Part shown: in pieces, positions 47,505-56,716 of the stretch | How positions within the stretch are numbered: position 1 is the stretch's first letter | How the letters are laid out: every line of letters begins with the position of its first letter | Made by a program: the position numbers and the translations under genes | Notes under the pieces: model-generated | What the model saw: only the letters and a program-made list of their open reading frames with translations | The model's database searches: none | What the model was told of the DNA's origin: nothing | NCBI GenBank assembly: GCA_017503015.1 | Contig: JAFVTX010000023.1 | Coordinates: 1-59,108, forward strand | Direction: 5' to 3' | DNA: 59,108 bases | Origin: Fibrobacter sp. | GTDB taxonomy: Bacteria; Fibrobacterota; Fibrobacteria; Fibrobacterales; Fibrobacteraceae

Positions 47505-50500
47505 ATGAACATCCTAGTCTATTTTCTCTTTGCGCTTTCGGGTTTTGCAGGCCTCATTTACGAAGGTTCCTGGGCCCGCTACCTCAAGCTTTTCTTGGGC
47601 CACGCCAGCTACGGCCAGGTGCTCACGCTGTGCATTTACATGGGCGGTCTTGCCATCGGTAGTTTTATTGCGGGCAAGATGGTGGAATGGGTAAAGCGGC
47701 CCCTGCTTGGCTATGCGGCGGTGGAACTGGCCATCGGTATTGGCGGCCTGGTTTACCACCCGCTCTACAACCTGCTTACGGGCTTCTTCTTCGACAGCGA
47801 ATGGATTGCGGGCCTGGGCTTTACCGGCGCCGAGATTACCAAGGTGGTGCTGGCTACGGGTTCTACGCTCCCCATCGCCATTGCGGTGGGCATGACTTTC
47901 CCCTTTATTGCGGCGGGGCTCCTGCGCAAGAGCGGTCAGGAACTTTCGCTTCCCATGCTCTACTTTACCAACAGCCTGGGTTCTGCCATTGGCATTCTGG
48001 TGACCAGTTACTTGCTGATCCCTGAACTGGGTAACCACGCCACCCTCTGCGTGGCGGCTTCTATCAACTTCTTGCTGGCGGCGGTTTTCGGCTACATCGG
48101 GTTTGCCACGTCTCCCAACAAGGAAGACGACGAGGACGATGTTGCGGATGTTGGTGCGGACCGTGCCACGGCTGGTTCGGAAAGTTCCACGGCAGGTTCA
48201 AACCGTGCCGCCGAGCCCCTGAACGTCGATTACGTTGCCGAGCACAAGCTGCCCATGCCGCCCAAGAACACCTGGCTCTGGATTGCGGCCATTACGGGGC
48301 TTACCTCCTTCGTTTACGAGATTGTCTGGATACGCCTGCTGAGCCTCTTGATGGGCAGTTCCAGCCACAGCTTCGACCAGATGCTTTCGGCTTTCATTCT
48401 GGGGCTTGCCATCGGAAGCGCCGTCAGCGGAAAACTTTTGAAAAAAGATTCCTTGGTCATCCTTTCCCTGGCCCAGATTTTCATGGCGTTTTTCGCCCTG
48501 TGCACGCTCTACTTCCACAAGCCCTTCTGGGGCATGATGAACGAGGCGAACCAGATTTTCAATACCACCGCCGACGGCTATATCTGCTGGAGCCTTTTCA
48601 AGTATGCCCTTTCCGTTTTGTGGATGGTGCCTACCAGTTTCTTTGCGGGCATGACGCTCCCGCTCATCACGGTGATTCTCACCCGGGCCTTCAAGAGCGA
48701 AGCCCCCATCGGCAAGGTTTACGGCTGGAATACGGTGGGCTCTATCATCGGTTCGGCAGGTGGCGGCCTGATTCTCTTGCCGTTCTTGCAGTTGAAGGGC
48801 GCCCTGGTGCTTGCCGCCGTGCTGGACTTTGCCATCGGCTTTGTGCTGCTGGTGGTCTATCGTAAAAAGTTCCGCTACAGCGTGCCTTTCTACCTGGTGG
48901 CGGCCCTGATGGTTCTGCCTTCCATCTTTGTGAATTTTGACCCGCACCTCATTACCTCCGGGGCGTTCCGTGCCTACAAGAACCTGCACCCCGACGAAAA
49001 GATTGTGGTGAAGGACGGAAAGACGGCCACCATCAGTTTCCACGAGTCCGATGTGCATTGGTACATCAAGACCAACGGCAAGGCCGACGCCAGCATGAGC
49101 AAGGACCGCAAGCACCCCATCGAAGGGGATGAACTGACCCAGGCGGCTACGGCGTTCATGCCCATGGCGGTGCGCTCCGAGCCCTACGACGCGGGCATGG
49201 TGGGATTTGGCTCCGGCATGGGCGCTCATTACCTGCTGGCCGACCCGCTGCTAAAGGACTTTGACTGCGTGGAAATCGAGGACGAAATGATGAATCTTGC
49301 CCGCGGGTTCTACCCCTGGAACGCCCGCGGCTACGACGACCCCCGCATCCACATTTACATCGACGACGCCCAGACGTTTTTCCTGACCAACCGCCGCAAG
49401 TACGACCTGCTGATCAGCGTGCCCAGCAACCCCTGGGTCAGCGGCGTGGCGAGCCTTTTCAGTCACGAGTTCTACGCCAAGATGCGCCGCTACATGAAAC
49501 CCGGCGGACTTTGGGTCCAGTGGATCCAGACCTACGAATTCAACGACCAGCTGTTCCTGAACATCTTGAAGGCACTGGACGTGGTGTTCCCCTATGTGAG
49601 CCTGTACCGCGCTCCCGAAGAACCCGACATCATCATTATCGCAAGCGACCAGCCGGTAATCCAGAAGAACATTGGGCGGTTCAGCACCGACCCCGTGCTG
49701 GTGGCGGAATTCGAGCGCATCCACCGGGAACCTGACTTCTTTGGTGAACAGAACTTCCTGTTCACCTCCAAGATGGTCCGGCCCATGATGGAAAACATCC
49801 AGCCCAACAGCATCTTCACGCCCATCGTGGATAACAAGGCCGAAGAGGCCCGCTTCGTGCATTCCAACGCCCATATTGTGCAGGTGTTCGACAGCTGCGA
49901 AGTCTGCTGGCCCGAATACCTGGACAGCGCCGACTATGCGCTTCGCAGGCCCGCCAAGGTCAAGGCCATGATGCAGAACAAGGATACCTACCGCGAAAAC
50001 GCACTGCTCGCCTACCTAGTCCGTACGGATTCCCTGATGCGCGCAGGTGCCCAGCCACAAGCTGCGCAGGATACTAGTGGTGTCGCATCCTCCGGCAACA
50101 ACGTCGTTCCGGCCTCCAACAACAACGTCATTCCGGCCCCCGAGCCGGAATCTGGCGCCCTGGCGCAAAAGCCCCGCTTTATGGTGGCCGAGGCCACGCC
50201 CGAATGGAAAAAGTTCCGCGAAGAATACATCGAGTGGGTGAGGGGCATTCCTATGGAAGCCCGCGACACCAACGCCGTCTATGTGAAGGTCCGCGACCTG
50301 GTGAACGCAGGGGTGTTTCCCGCCTCCTTTGTAGATGAATTCAACATCCTGGAAACGGCTCGTGCCAAGGACTATGCGACGGCTGCCAAACTGGTGGCGG
50401 ATTTCTACGAAAAGTACGAAATCAAGAACATGGACGAATTCTTCCTCCGGAACGTCGCCGTCATATCGTTCCTTGCCCGTGAACCCGAACTGGCCAACGC

Positions 50501-50618
50501 CCTGTACAAGGATGCCATCCGGCGTCACGAAGATATCCCGGCCGTGGAAAAACTCCTCATCGAAAAGGAAATCGTCCGCCTCCGCCGGGAACAGACCCGC
50601 AAGAACATGGGGATGTAG
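47505..50618 (+). CDS. Fused MFS-like / spermidine synthase-like membrane protein
   Basis: 1037 residues. The N-terminal ~500 residues are a membrane region of ~12-14 helices opening FALSGFAGLIYEGSWARYLK, the signature of the fused MFS/spermidine synthase family. Residues ~560-760 are a spermidine synthase-like Rossmann domain (MVGFGSGMGAHYLLAD, DCVEIEDEMM, DDAQTFFL and DLLISVPSNPWVSG). A ~270-residue helical tail is extra and includes a REP-like insert (NNVIPAPEPESG). The catalytic Asp of polyamine synthesis is not obvious. Function of the family is uncertain. It ends 16 bases from the convergent barrel gene. Confidence 0.85.
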   Translation: MNILVYFLFALSGFAGLIYEGSWARYLKLFLGHASYGQVLTLCIYMGGLAIGSFIAGKMVEWVKRPLLGYAAVELAIGIGGLVYHPLYNLLTGFFFDSEWIAGLGFTGAEITKVVLATGSTLPIAIAVGMTFPFIAAGLLRKSGQELSLPMLYFTNSLGSAIGILVTSYLLIPELGNHATLCVAASINFLLAAVFGYIGFATSPNKEDDEDDVADVGADRATAGSESSTAGSNRAAEPLNVDYVAEHKLPMPPKNTWLWIAAITGLTSFVYEIVWIRLLSLLMGSSSHSFDQMLSAFILGLAIGSAVSGKLLKKDSLVILSLAQIFMAFFALCTLYFHKPFWGMMNEANQIFNTTADGYICWSLFKYALSVLWMVPTSFFAGMTLPLITVILTRAFKSEAPIGKVYGWNTVGSIIGSAGGGLILLPFLQLKGALVLAAVLDFAIGFVLLVVYRKKFRYSVPFYLVAALMVLPSIFVNFDPHLITSGAFRAYKNLHPDEKIVVKDGKTATISFHESDVHWYIKTNGKADASMSKDRKHPIEGDELTQAATAFMPMAVRSEPYDAGMVGFGSGMGAHYLLADPLLKDFDCVEIEDEMMNLARGFYPWNARGYDDPRIHIYIDDAQTFFLTNRRKYDLLISVPSNPWVSGVASLFSHEFYAKMRRYMKPGGLWVQWIQTYEFNDQLFLNILKALDVVFPYVSLYRAPEEPDIIIIASDQPVIQKNIGRFSTDPVLVAEFERIHREPDFFGEQNFLFTSKMVRPMMENIQPNSIFTPIVDNKAEEARFVHSNAHIVQVFDSCEVCWPEYLDSADYALRRPAKVKAMMQNKDTYRENALLAYLVRTDSLMRAGAQPQAAQDTSGVASSGNNVVPASNNNVIPAPEPESGALAQKPRFMVAEATPEWKKFREEYIEWVRGIPMEARDTNAVYVKVRDLVNAGVFPASFVDEFNILETARAKDYATAAKLVADFYEKYEIKNMDEFFLRNVAVISFLAREPELANALYKDAIRRHEDIPAVEKLLIEKEIVRLRREQTRKNMGM
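50130..50151. repeat. REP-like hairpin inserted in frame in the fused MFS gene
   Basis: ATTCCGGC and GCCGGAAT pair around 6 bases, the same stem as at 20679-20700. A decayed copy (GTCGTTCCGGCC) stands just before it at ~50103-50114. Confidence 0.8.
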
Positions 50619-50634
50619 GCCTAGGGACTAAGGC

Positions 50635-51252
50635 TTAGATTCTCAGTGCAATGCCGCCGCTCATGAAGCCGCGGTAGCCTGCACCCAGTTCGGCGTACAC
50701 GCTTACGTACGGGAACAGGAATTCCAGGCCCACAGGCGTCAGTTGGACGGAAGGCAACCCGACTCGTTCCAGCCCGCTGTCAAATTCGAGCAATGCTCCG
50801 ACGCCTACGCGACTGTAAGGCCTGAAATGGTCAAAAAGCGTGAACCAGTTGAACTTTCCTTCGACAGCGACATGGACCAGGTGGTGGTCAAGAAAATCCC
50901 CTGCCTTACAGTACATTTCACGGTCTGTGCCTTCGCAAACGTTATCGTAGGAACCGTAGTATTCGTAAGAGGCCGCCAGGCCCGCCTCAATGTGGGGTGT
51001 GAAAATGTAACGGGCGCCAAGGCTTGCTACCGCATAGTTTGTTTCGTGATCAACTTCATCGGGCGGGTCGCATTTCCCGTTATTGCAATAATCGAAATCG
51101 TCCATAGCTCCGTCAAGAACGATAAGGCTGGAGTAAGTCGCAAAACCGCCGCCCACGTCGATGACAAAATGTTCCTGGGGCTTCGCCTCTTCGGCAAACG
51201 CTGTAAGGGACAGTCCTAGAAGGACTGTTAGGGCAAACCTAATCTTCTTCAT
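50635..51252 (-). CDS. Outer-membrane beta-barrel protein
   Basis: 205 residues from ATG 51252; signal peptide IRFALTVLLGLSLTAFA. Alternating strands, Gly- and aromatic-rich, with a four-Cys acidic loop (DDFDYCNNGKCDPPDE) on what would be an outer loop, and a barrel-like end GGIALRI. About the size of an 8-strand barrel of the OmpX/OmpW type, no family named. It is in series with the next barrel gene on the same strand, which starts upstream. Confidence 0.7.
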   Translation of the reverse strand: MKKIRFALTVLLGLSLTAFAEEAKPQEHFVIDVGGGFATYSSLIVLDGAMDDFDYCNNGKCDPPDEVDHETNYAVASLGARYIFTPHIEAGLAASYEYYGSYDNVCEGTDREMYCKAGDFLDHHLVHVAVEGKFNWFTLFDHFRPYSRVGVGALLEFDSGLERVGLPSVQLTPVGLEFLFPYVSVYAELGAGYRGFMSGGIALRI

Positions 51253-51327
51253 AATCCGTGAAAATACAAAAAGCACCTGCGCGAAAGGTCAAGTGCTCGT
51301 AGAAAGTTGGTCAGGCTTTTGTCACGC

Positions 51328-52437
51328 CTAGAACACGAAGGTCAGGCCGAGGCTGGTGTAGAACGTGTAGAGGTGAGCCTTAGAGAGGCTGGATTCGGCG
51401 ATGGCGTCTTCGTTCAGCAGGTTGGTAAAGCACTGCACCACGCGGATGTCGGCAATGAGCCAGCGGTTGATGGCGTAGCCCACGTTGAATACGCCTCCCA
51501 GTTCCACGCCCGAAGAGGGCAGGGTGTTCTTGCGTTTGTCCTTTTCGCCGGTTTCCTTGGTCTTCTGGGTAATTTCCGAGGAGCCGGTAAGTTTCAAATC
51601 CAGGTTCATGCCCAGCCCCACGAAGAAGTTGTCTTCGTCGAAGGTGTAGCGGACAATGATGGGAATCTCGAAGAGCATGTAGTCCAGGCTGCCTTCGGTC
51701 TTGCTGTATTCGTTCTTGCTTTCGTAGTTGTAGTTGCGGTAGACGAAGTCCAGTTCGGGAACGAGGCTCACGTGGCGGATACCTACGGGGAGCCTTACCA
51801 AAATGCCGCCTCCGGCCTGGTAGCCAAAGCCCCAGTCGTCGCTCTTTTTACCGAAGAAGGTGTTCATGCCGCCGGCGGCGCGAATGCCAATCTGGATGGA
51901 CCTGGAGAATCCTTCCTTGCGGGAGCGGTACATTTCGGCGTTTTCCTGCAGGTAGCGGTCGTAGGTGTCGGTCTCGTCAATTTCCACGCATTCGGTGTTG
52001 GTGGAATCCGCCTCGGTGCAGTCTTCGTATTCGTCGGGGTCGATAGGCTTGTTCGCGGCGGTTTTCACCTGTGCGGAATCTTTTTTGGTGGAGTCTGCGG
52101 TTGCCTGGGCTGTGTTGTCCGTTGTGGAACTGTCGGCGGTAGACTCTGCGGACTGTTCGCCTGCGTTCTCGCCTTGGTTTGCGGTTTCGCTGGTGGCAGG
52201 TTCAGATGTTGCTTCCGCTGACTCTGTGGCCGCTGTTTCCGTGCCGTCGCAGCCATCGCCTATGCAGGCGGGGGCAGCCTCGGCGGGCTGTTCTTCGCTT
52301 TCGAGGGGCTGTCCGCCATTCTGGGACGCCACCCATGCGGAATCTACGTCGGGCTGGTAGTATTCCTCTTGGGCAAGGACGCTCGTTCCAAATAGGGCGA
52401 CAAAAGACAAGGACAGTACAAAACCGGAAAGCTTCAT
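51328..52437 (-). CDS. Outer-membrane porin-like barrel with low-complexity N-terminal linker
   Basis: 369 residues from ATG 52437 (the signal peptide FVLSLSFVALFGTSVLA begins there). Residues ~25-150 are a disordered, acidic, Ala/Ser/Thr/Glu-rich linker (ESAEATSEPATSETANQGEN). From ~170 onward it is a barrel of the Bacteroidetes PorT-like/OMP_b-brl type, ending LYTFYTSLGLTFVF. It is divergent from leuS. The linker suggests it reaches into the periplasm. Function unknown. Confidence 0.75.
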   Translation of the reverse strand: MKLSGFVLSLSFVALFGTSVLAQEEYYQPDVDSAWVASQNGGQPLESEEQPAEAAPACIGDGCDGTETAATESAEATSEPATSETANQGENAGEQSAESTADSSTTDNTAQATADSTKKDSAQVKTAANKPIDPDEYEDCTEADSTNTECVEIDETDTYDRYLQENAEMYRSRKEGFSRSIQIGIRAAGGMNTFFGKKSDDWGFGYQAGGGILVRLPVGIRHVSLVPELDFVYRNYNYESKNEYSKTEGSLDYMLFEIPIIVRYTFDEDNFFVGLGMNLDLKLTGSSEITQKTKETGEKDKRKNTLPSSGVELGGVFNVGYAINRWLIADIRVVQCFTNLLNEDAIAESSLSKAHLYTFYTSLGLTFVF

Positions 52438-52499
52438 GTGAACAATTATAACAAAAAAGGGACCTTCCGCCCTGTTTTTGCTAAATTTACACCCGAAAA

Positions 52500-52574
52500 A
52501 ATATAGAGCTATGAGGTATGGGCTCGGCGACCTCAAACCTCATACCTTGCAGCTCCTACTAGAGGTATAAAATA
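52500..52574 (+). promoter_or_regulatory. leuS leader with alternative pairings
   Basis: TATGAGGT can pair with ACCTCATA, and AGGTATG with CATACCT; the two helices use the same right arm and exclude each other. A ribosome site (AGAGG) follows. It may be regulatory or only repeat-derived. Confidence 0.35.
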
Positions 52575-55262
52575 ATGGCTAAGTACAATCCGCAAGAGAT
52601 CGAAACCAAGTGGCAAGCCTACTGGGAAGAACATCAGACTTTCAAGACGGGCACCGATAAGTCCAAGCCCAAGTATTACTGCCTGGACATGTTCCCGTAC
52701 CCGAGCGGCGCAGGCCTCCATGTGGGCCACCCCGAAGGTTACACCGCTACCGATATCATCTGCCGCTACAAGCGCAGCCGCGGTTTCAATGTGTTGCACC
52801 CGATGGGTTGGGACGCTTTCGGCCTCCCCGCCGAACAGTACGCTATTCAGACCGGTACGCATCCGGCCATTACCACCAAGAAGAACTGCGGCAATTTCCG
52901 CCGCCAGATCAAGCGCCTTGGCCTCAGCTACGATTGGAACAAGGAAGTCAACACCACCGACCCGAAGTATTACAAGTGGACGCAGTGGATTTTCAAGCGC
53001 CTTTACGGCACCTGGTTCGATGAAGCCCAGCAGAAGGGCCGCCCCATCGAAGAACTCCCGATTCCTGCCGATGTCGAAGCCAAGGGTGCTGCCGAAGTCC
53101 GCAAGTACAAGGATTCTAAGCGCCTCGCTTACTACGCCGACGCACAGGTGTGGTGGTGCAAGCACTGCAAGATTGTTTGCGCAAACGAAGAAGTCTTGAA
53201 CGACGGCAGCCACGAAAAGTGCGGCACCAAGGAAGTGGAACGCCGTAACCTCAAGCAGTGGCTCATGCGCATTCCGCTGTATGGCGACCGCCTGCTGAAG
53301 GGCCTCGACAAGCTCGACTGGCCGCAGGGCGTCAAAGACATGCAGAAGAACTGGATTGGCAAGAGCTACGGTGCCGAAGTGGATTTTGCCATTGCCGACG
53401 CTAACGGCAAGCCGACTGAAAAGAAGCTCCGCGTCTATACCACCCGTTGCGATACGCTGTTTGGCGCTACCTACATGGTCGTCGCTCCGGAACATGCGAT
53501 GGTGCCGGAACTCACGACCGCCGAACAGAAGGCCGCCGTGGAAGAATACGTGCACGCCGCCGCCTTGAAGAGCGACCTCGACCGTACCGAACTTGCGAAG
53601 GAAAAGACCGGCGTGTTCACCGGTAGCTACGCCGTGAACCCGCTCACCGGCACCAAGATTCCGGTGTGGGTTGCCGACTACGTTCTGACCGGCTATGGCA
53701 CGGGCGCCATCATGGCCGTGCCCGCTCACGATACCCGTGACTTCGATTTCGCGAAGAAGTTTAACCTGCCCGTCATCTGCATCATGGAACCGGATGCAAG
53801 CTGCCCCGAGGACGTTCGCCCGAAGGTTCTCGCAGGGGACGCCTGCTGGGCTGCCGACGGCACCTACATCAACAGCCAGAACGACACGCTTTGCCTGAAC
53901 GGCCTCAACAAGAAGCAGGGCATTGCGAAGGTCATCGAATGGCTCGAAGCGAACAAGATCGGCAAGGCCACCGTGAACTACAAGCTCCGCGACTGGCTCT
54001 TCAGCCGCCAGCGCTACTGGGGCGAACCGTTCCCGATTATCCACTGGGAAGACGGCGAAATCTCTACCGTCGACGATTCCGAACTCCCGGTTCTGTTGCC
54101 GGAACTCAAGGACTACAAGCCGGGTGACGGCGGACAGTCCCCGCTCGCAAACGCCACCGAATGGCTCCAGGTCACGGACAAGAACGGCCGCAAGGGTATC
54201 CGCGAGACGAACACCATGCCGCAGTGGGCTGGCTCATGCTGGTATTACCTGCGCTACATCGATGCCTGCAACGGCGACGCCTTCGTCGCTAAGGAACTCG
54301 AAAAGTACTGGATGCCCGTTGACCTCTACGTGGGCGGCGCCGAACACGCCGTGCTCCACCTGCTCTACAGCCGCTTCTGGCACAAGGTGCTCTTCGACCT
54401 CGGCCTCGTCTCTACCGACGAACCGTTCCAGAAACTCTTCAACCAGGGCATGATTCTCGCCTTCGCTTACGAAGATGCCGCTGGCTCCAAGGTCCCCACC
54501 GACGAAGTCGAAGAGAAGAACGGAAAGTTCTTCAAGAAGGGAACCGACATCGAACTCAAGCAGATTGTGGCTAAGATGAGTAAGTCCCTCAAGAACGTCG
54601 TGAACCCCGATGACGTTGTTCGCGACTACGGTGCCGACAGCCTTCGTTTGTACGAAATGTTCATGGGCCCGCTGGACGCCGTGAAGCCGTGGCAGACCAA
54701 GGGTATCGAAGGCATGAACCGCTTCCTCGGCCGCGCCTGGCGCTCTGTCGTGGGCGACAGCGATGAAGCCCCGGTGTTCGTTGACGAAACCGCTCCGGAA
54801 GCGATCGAGAAGGTGATGCACCAGACCGTCATCAAGGTCACGAGCGACATCGAGAACATGAGCTTCAACACCGCGATTAGCCAGCTGATGATCTTCAACA
54901 ACGAAATGATGAAGATGGACAAGCGCTACCGCGAACCGTGCGAAACCTTCGTGAAGTTGCTGCACCCGTTTGCCCCGCATATCGCCGAAGAAATGTGGAG
55001 TATCCTCGGTCACGAAGGCTCGCTCACGAACGTCGCCTGGCCCGAAGCCGACCACTCCAAGGCTGTGGAAAACACCGTGGAAGTCGTGTTCCAGGTGAAC
55101 GGCAAGGTCCGCGCCAAGGCCTCCGTCGCGAAGGACATGGACAAGACCGCCCTCGAAAAGCTCGCCATGGACAACGACCGCGTGAAGGAGTTCATGGCTG
55201 GCAAGACCGTCGTGAAGTCCATCGTGGTTCCCGGCAAGCTCGTGAACATCGTGGTAAAATAG
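52575..55262 (+). CDS. leuS: Leucyl-tRNA synthetase
   Basis: Charges tRNA-Leu. 895 residues, a little above the bacterial ~860. HIGH appears as HVGH at residues 49-52 ([17 protein letters not shown]), and KMSKS at 667-671 ([14 protein letters not shown]). The editing domain lies between ([17 protein letters not shown]). The C-terminal domain ends [16 protein letters not shown] zinc-ribbon-like CKHCKIVC segment stands near residue 195. An AGAGG site precedes the ATG. Codon choice is strongly biased, as expected for a highly expressed gene. Confidence 0.97.
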   Translation: MAKYNPQEIETKWQAYWEEHQTFKTGTDKSKPKYYCLDMFPYPSGAGLHVGHPEGYTATDIICRYKRSRGFNVLHPMGWDAFGLPAEQYAIQTGTHPAITTKKNCGNFRRQIKRLGLSYDWNKEVNTTDPKYYKWTQWIFKRLYGTWFDEAQQKGRPIEELPIPADVEAKGAAEVRKYKDSKRLAYYADAQVWWCKHCKIVCANEEVLNDGSHEKCGTKEVERRNLKQWLMRIPLYGDRLLKGLDKLDWPQGVKDMQKNWIGKSYGAEVDFAIADANGKPTEKKLRVYTTRCDTLFGATYMVVAPEHAMVPELTTAEQKAAVEEYVHAAALKSDLDRTELAKEKTGVFTGSYAVNPLTGTKIPVWVADYVLTGYGTGAIMAVPAHDTRDFDFAKKFNLPVICIMEPDASCPEDVRPKVLAGDACWAADGTYINSQNDTLCLNGLNKKQGIAKVIEWLEANKIGKATVNYKLRDWLFSRQRYWGEPFPIIHWEDGEISTVDDSELPVLLPELKDYKPGDGGQSPLANATEWLQVTDKNGRKGIRETNTMPQWAGSCWYYLRYIDACNGDAFVAKELEKYWMPVDLYVGGAEHAVLHLLYSRFWHKVLFDLGLVSTDEPFQKLFNQGMILAFAYEDAAGSKVPTDEVEEKNGKFFKKGTDIELKQIVAKMSKSLKNVVNPDDVVRDYGADSLRLYEMFMGPLDAVKPWQTKGIEGMNRFLGRAWRSVVGDSDEAPVFVDETAPEAIEKVMHQTVIKVTSDIENMSFNTAISQLMIFNNEMMKMDKRYREPCETFVKLLHPFAPHIAEEMWSILGHEGSLTNVAWPEADHSKAVENTVEVVFQVNGKVRAKASVAKDMDKTALEKLAMDNDRVKEFMAGKTVVKSIVVPGKLVNIVVK

Positions 55263-55291
55263 CCGCAAGCCGGCGTAATTCCGCGACTGTC

Positions 55292-55323
55292 ATCCTGGAG
55301 CGTCCGTGAGGACGCGATAGGAT
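55292..55323. repeat. REP-like hairpin after leuS
   Basis: GCGTCC-GTGA-GGACGC inside ATCCT/AGGAT arms, preceded by GTC: the dispersed GTCATCCTGGAGC palindrome. Confidence 0.7.
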
Positions 55324-55336
55324 CCATAGAAATTCA

Positions 55337-55368
55337 GACCGTAGCACCTAACCGCTGCGGTCTTTTTA
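55337..55368 (+). terminator. Rho-independent terminator
   Basis: GACCGTAGC pairs with GCTGCGGTC (one T-G) around 8 bases, followed by TTTTT. It ends leuS. Confidence 0.85.
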
Positions 55369-55380
55369 TATTTTCATCAA

Positions 55381-55908
55381 ATGAAGTTCCCTAGGTCCAA
55401 ATTTGCGGTGTACTGCGTGCTGGTGTCTTCGTGGCTGGCGTTTTGTGCTACATCGTGCGACGAAGGAGGATTTGAAAGCAAATATACCGCCAGTATTTGC
55501 GCCCAGAAACCAGCAGGCGTAGATTCCTTGAATTTACAGGTTACCTACCAGGCAGGGGATTCCGTTTGGGCTGACTCCAACTCTACGGTATCAGAATATG
55601 ACTTCTTTGACCGTCGCAATATGGCTTGCGTAAGTTGTATATGGAAATGTGACAGTTTGTTTTCGCTCAGTAGCAAAAACAAGATATCGGTTGATCTTTC
55701 TTTTTATTGTGCGGGTAAGGTAATAACATTGCCCACTTATGCTATTGACGGACAATCCCATCGTTGGGGCGAAGACGATATCGATTACCGTTTTGTGGAA
55801 TTTGACGAACGGAAAATTAATGGGGATTTTGTGGTGGAATCGTTTCTGCCACCGGATGACACCTCATGTGGAAAGTTCGTGAATTACGCCGTGTTGAGGT
55901 TGCCGTGA
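55381..55908 (+). CDS. Cys-containing lipoprotein
   Basis: 175 residues. Signal with lipobox CATSC, followed by a ~150-residue domain with several Cys (ACVSCIWKCDS and the terminal DDTSCGKF) likely in disulfides. No family recognised. There is no ribosome site; TATATT lies 8 bases before the ATG, right after the leuS terminator. The next gene starts inside its final codons (GTGA overlap), so they are co-translated. Confidence 0.62.
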   Translation: MKFPRSKFAVYCVLVSSWLAFCATSCDEGGFESKYTASICAQKPAGVDSLNLQVTYQAGDSVWADSNSTVSEYDFFDRRNMACVSCIWKCDSLFSLSSKNKISVDLSFYCAGKVITLPTYAIDGQSHRWGEDDIDYRFVEFDERKINGDFVVESFLPPDDTSCGKFVNYAVLRLP

Positions 55909-56678
55909 TTCGCGTTCTCTTTTTGATAGCCTGCTTGGTGTGCGTGACCCTGGCCGACACGGACGAGCCGGCACAGCCTCGCAAGAGGCGGCGTCATCGT
56001 GCATCAGAATTTGTCTACCCCTATTTTGAAATCTCTGCAGGGGGGCAGTATTCAAAGTCTGATTACAAGACGGAATCTATCGCCCATTGGTACCACGATA
56101 CCGACCGGGATGAAATGGTTTACGACAAGGACCTTTATTACAACATCTACTCCTTTGAAGGTTATGGTCCGCAGTTTGAAACGAAGGTGGGTATACTTTT
56201 GTTGCAAAGGGGCATTTTTTTTGTTGATTTTGGCCTGGCCTGGTCCTTTGGGGATGCCTATTACAAGTACTATTCCCGGGACAAGGAGGAATTCAAGGAA
56301 AGCGGCGGTCAACTCTGCCCCTTTTATGGTTTTGGAACCAAGGTGTACCCTTTCGTGAAATTGGTGCCGCTTTTGGACGGGTTCTTTGTAGGGGCTTCAG
56401 TATCTTTTTTGGTCCCGGATAATTCTTGGGACAAGTATGATATGGATTATGCTAGTGAAGAAGTGGGCTATAAATTCGAGATGGGAAACGTCTGGAGCGT
56501 TTCGGAACACTATTTTGTGGGCATAACCTTGAGTACGGCCATTTATTGGAGCGGTGTAGGCTCCAACAAGGAATACGGTGACGATGAGTTCCAGGTGAAC
56601 AAGAACTCCAAGCGGGACCCCGTTGAAGAAGTGAATACTCTGCAGTTGGGCGCCGCAGTGACCATCGTGCGCAAGTAG
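55905..56678 (+). CDS. Outer-membrane beta-barrel protein
   Basis: Start chosen at GTG 55905, which overlaps the previous stop and has TGAGG six bases before it; it puts the signal peptide (VIRVLFLIACLVCVTLA) first. 257 residues. After a short basic region (RKRRRHRASEF) the chain is a barrel with alternating aromatic strands (FFVDFGLAWSFGDAYYKYYS). It ends LQLGAAVTIVRK. Coupled to the lipoprotein before it, so the two may form one outer-membrane complex. Function unknown. Confidence 0.68.
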   Translation: MIRVLFLIACLVCVTLADTDEPAQPRKRRRHRASEFVYPYFEISAGGQYSKSDYKTESIAHWYHDTDRDEMVYDKDLYYNIYSFEGYGPQFETKVGILLLQRGIFFVDFGLAWSFGDAYYKYYSRDKEEFKESGGQLCPFYGFGTKVYPFVKLVPLLDGFFVGASVSFLVPDNSWDKYDMDYASEEVGYKFEMGNVWSVSEHYFVGITLSTAIYWSGVGSNKEYGDDEFQVNKNSKRDPVEEVNTLQLGAAVTIVRK

Positions 56679-56681
56679 GGC

Positions 56682-56710
56682 TTGCTTGCCGTGCCGCCGA
56701 GTTCTATATT
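56682..56710 (+). promoter_or_regulatory. Sigma70-like promoter, probably giving a leaderless mRNA
   Basis: TTGCTT and TATATT are spaced by 17 bases; the -10 box ends 6 bases before ATG 56717, so the transcript should begin at the ATG. No ribosome site. Confidence 0.55.
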
Positions 56711-56716
56711 TAAAGC

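Noticed and set aside
51307-52221. 304-codon plus-strand frame opposite the porin-like gene
   Set aside because: Ala/Val/Gly-rich shadow; the minus strand has a signal peptide and barrel end.
52533-54044. Long open frame of ~500 codons on the minus strand inside leuS
   Set aside because: It is the antisense shadow of a strongly codon-biased gene; leuS motifs are complete on the plus strand.
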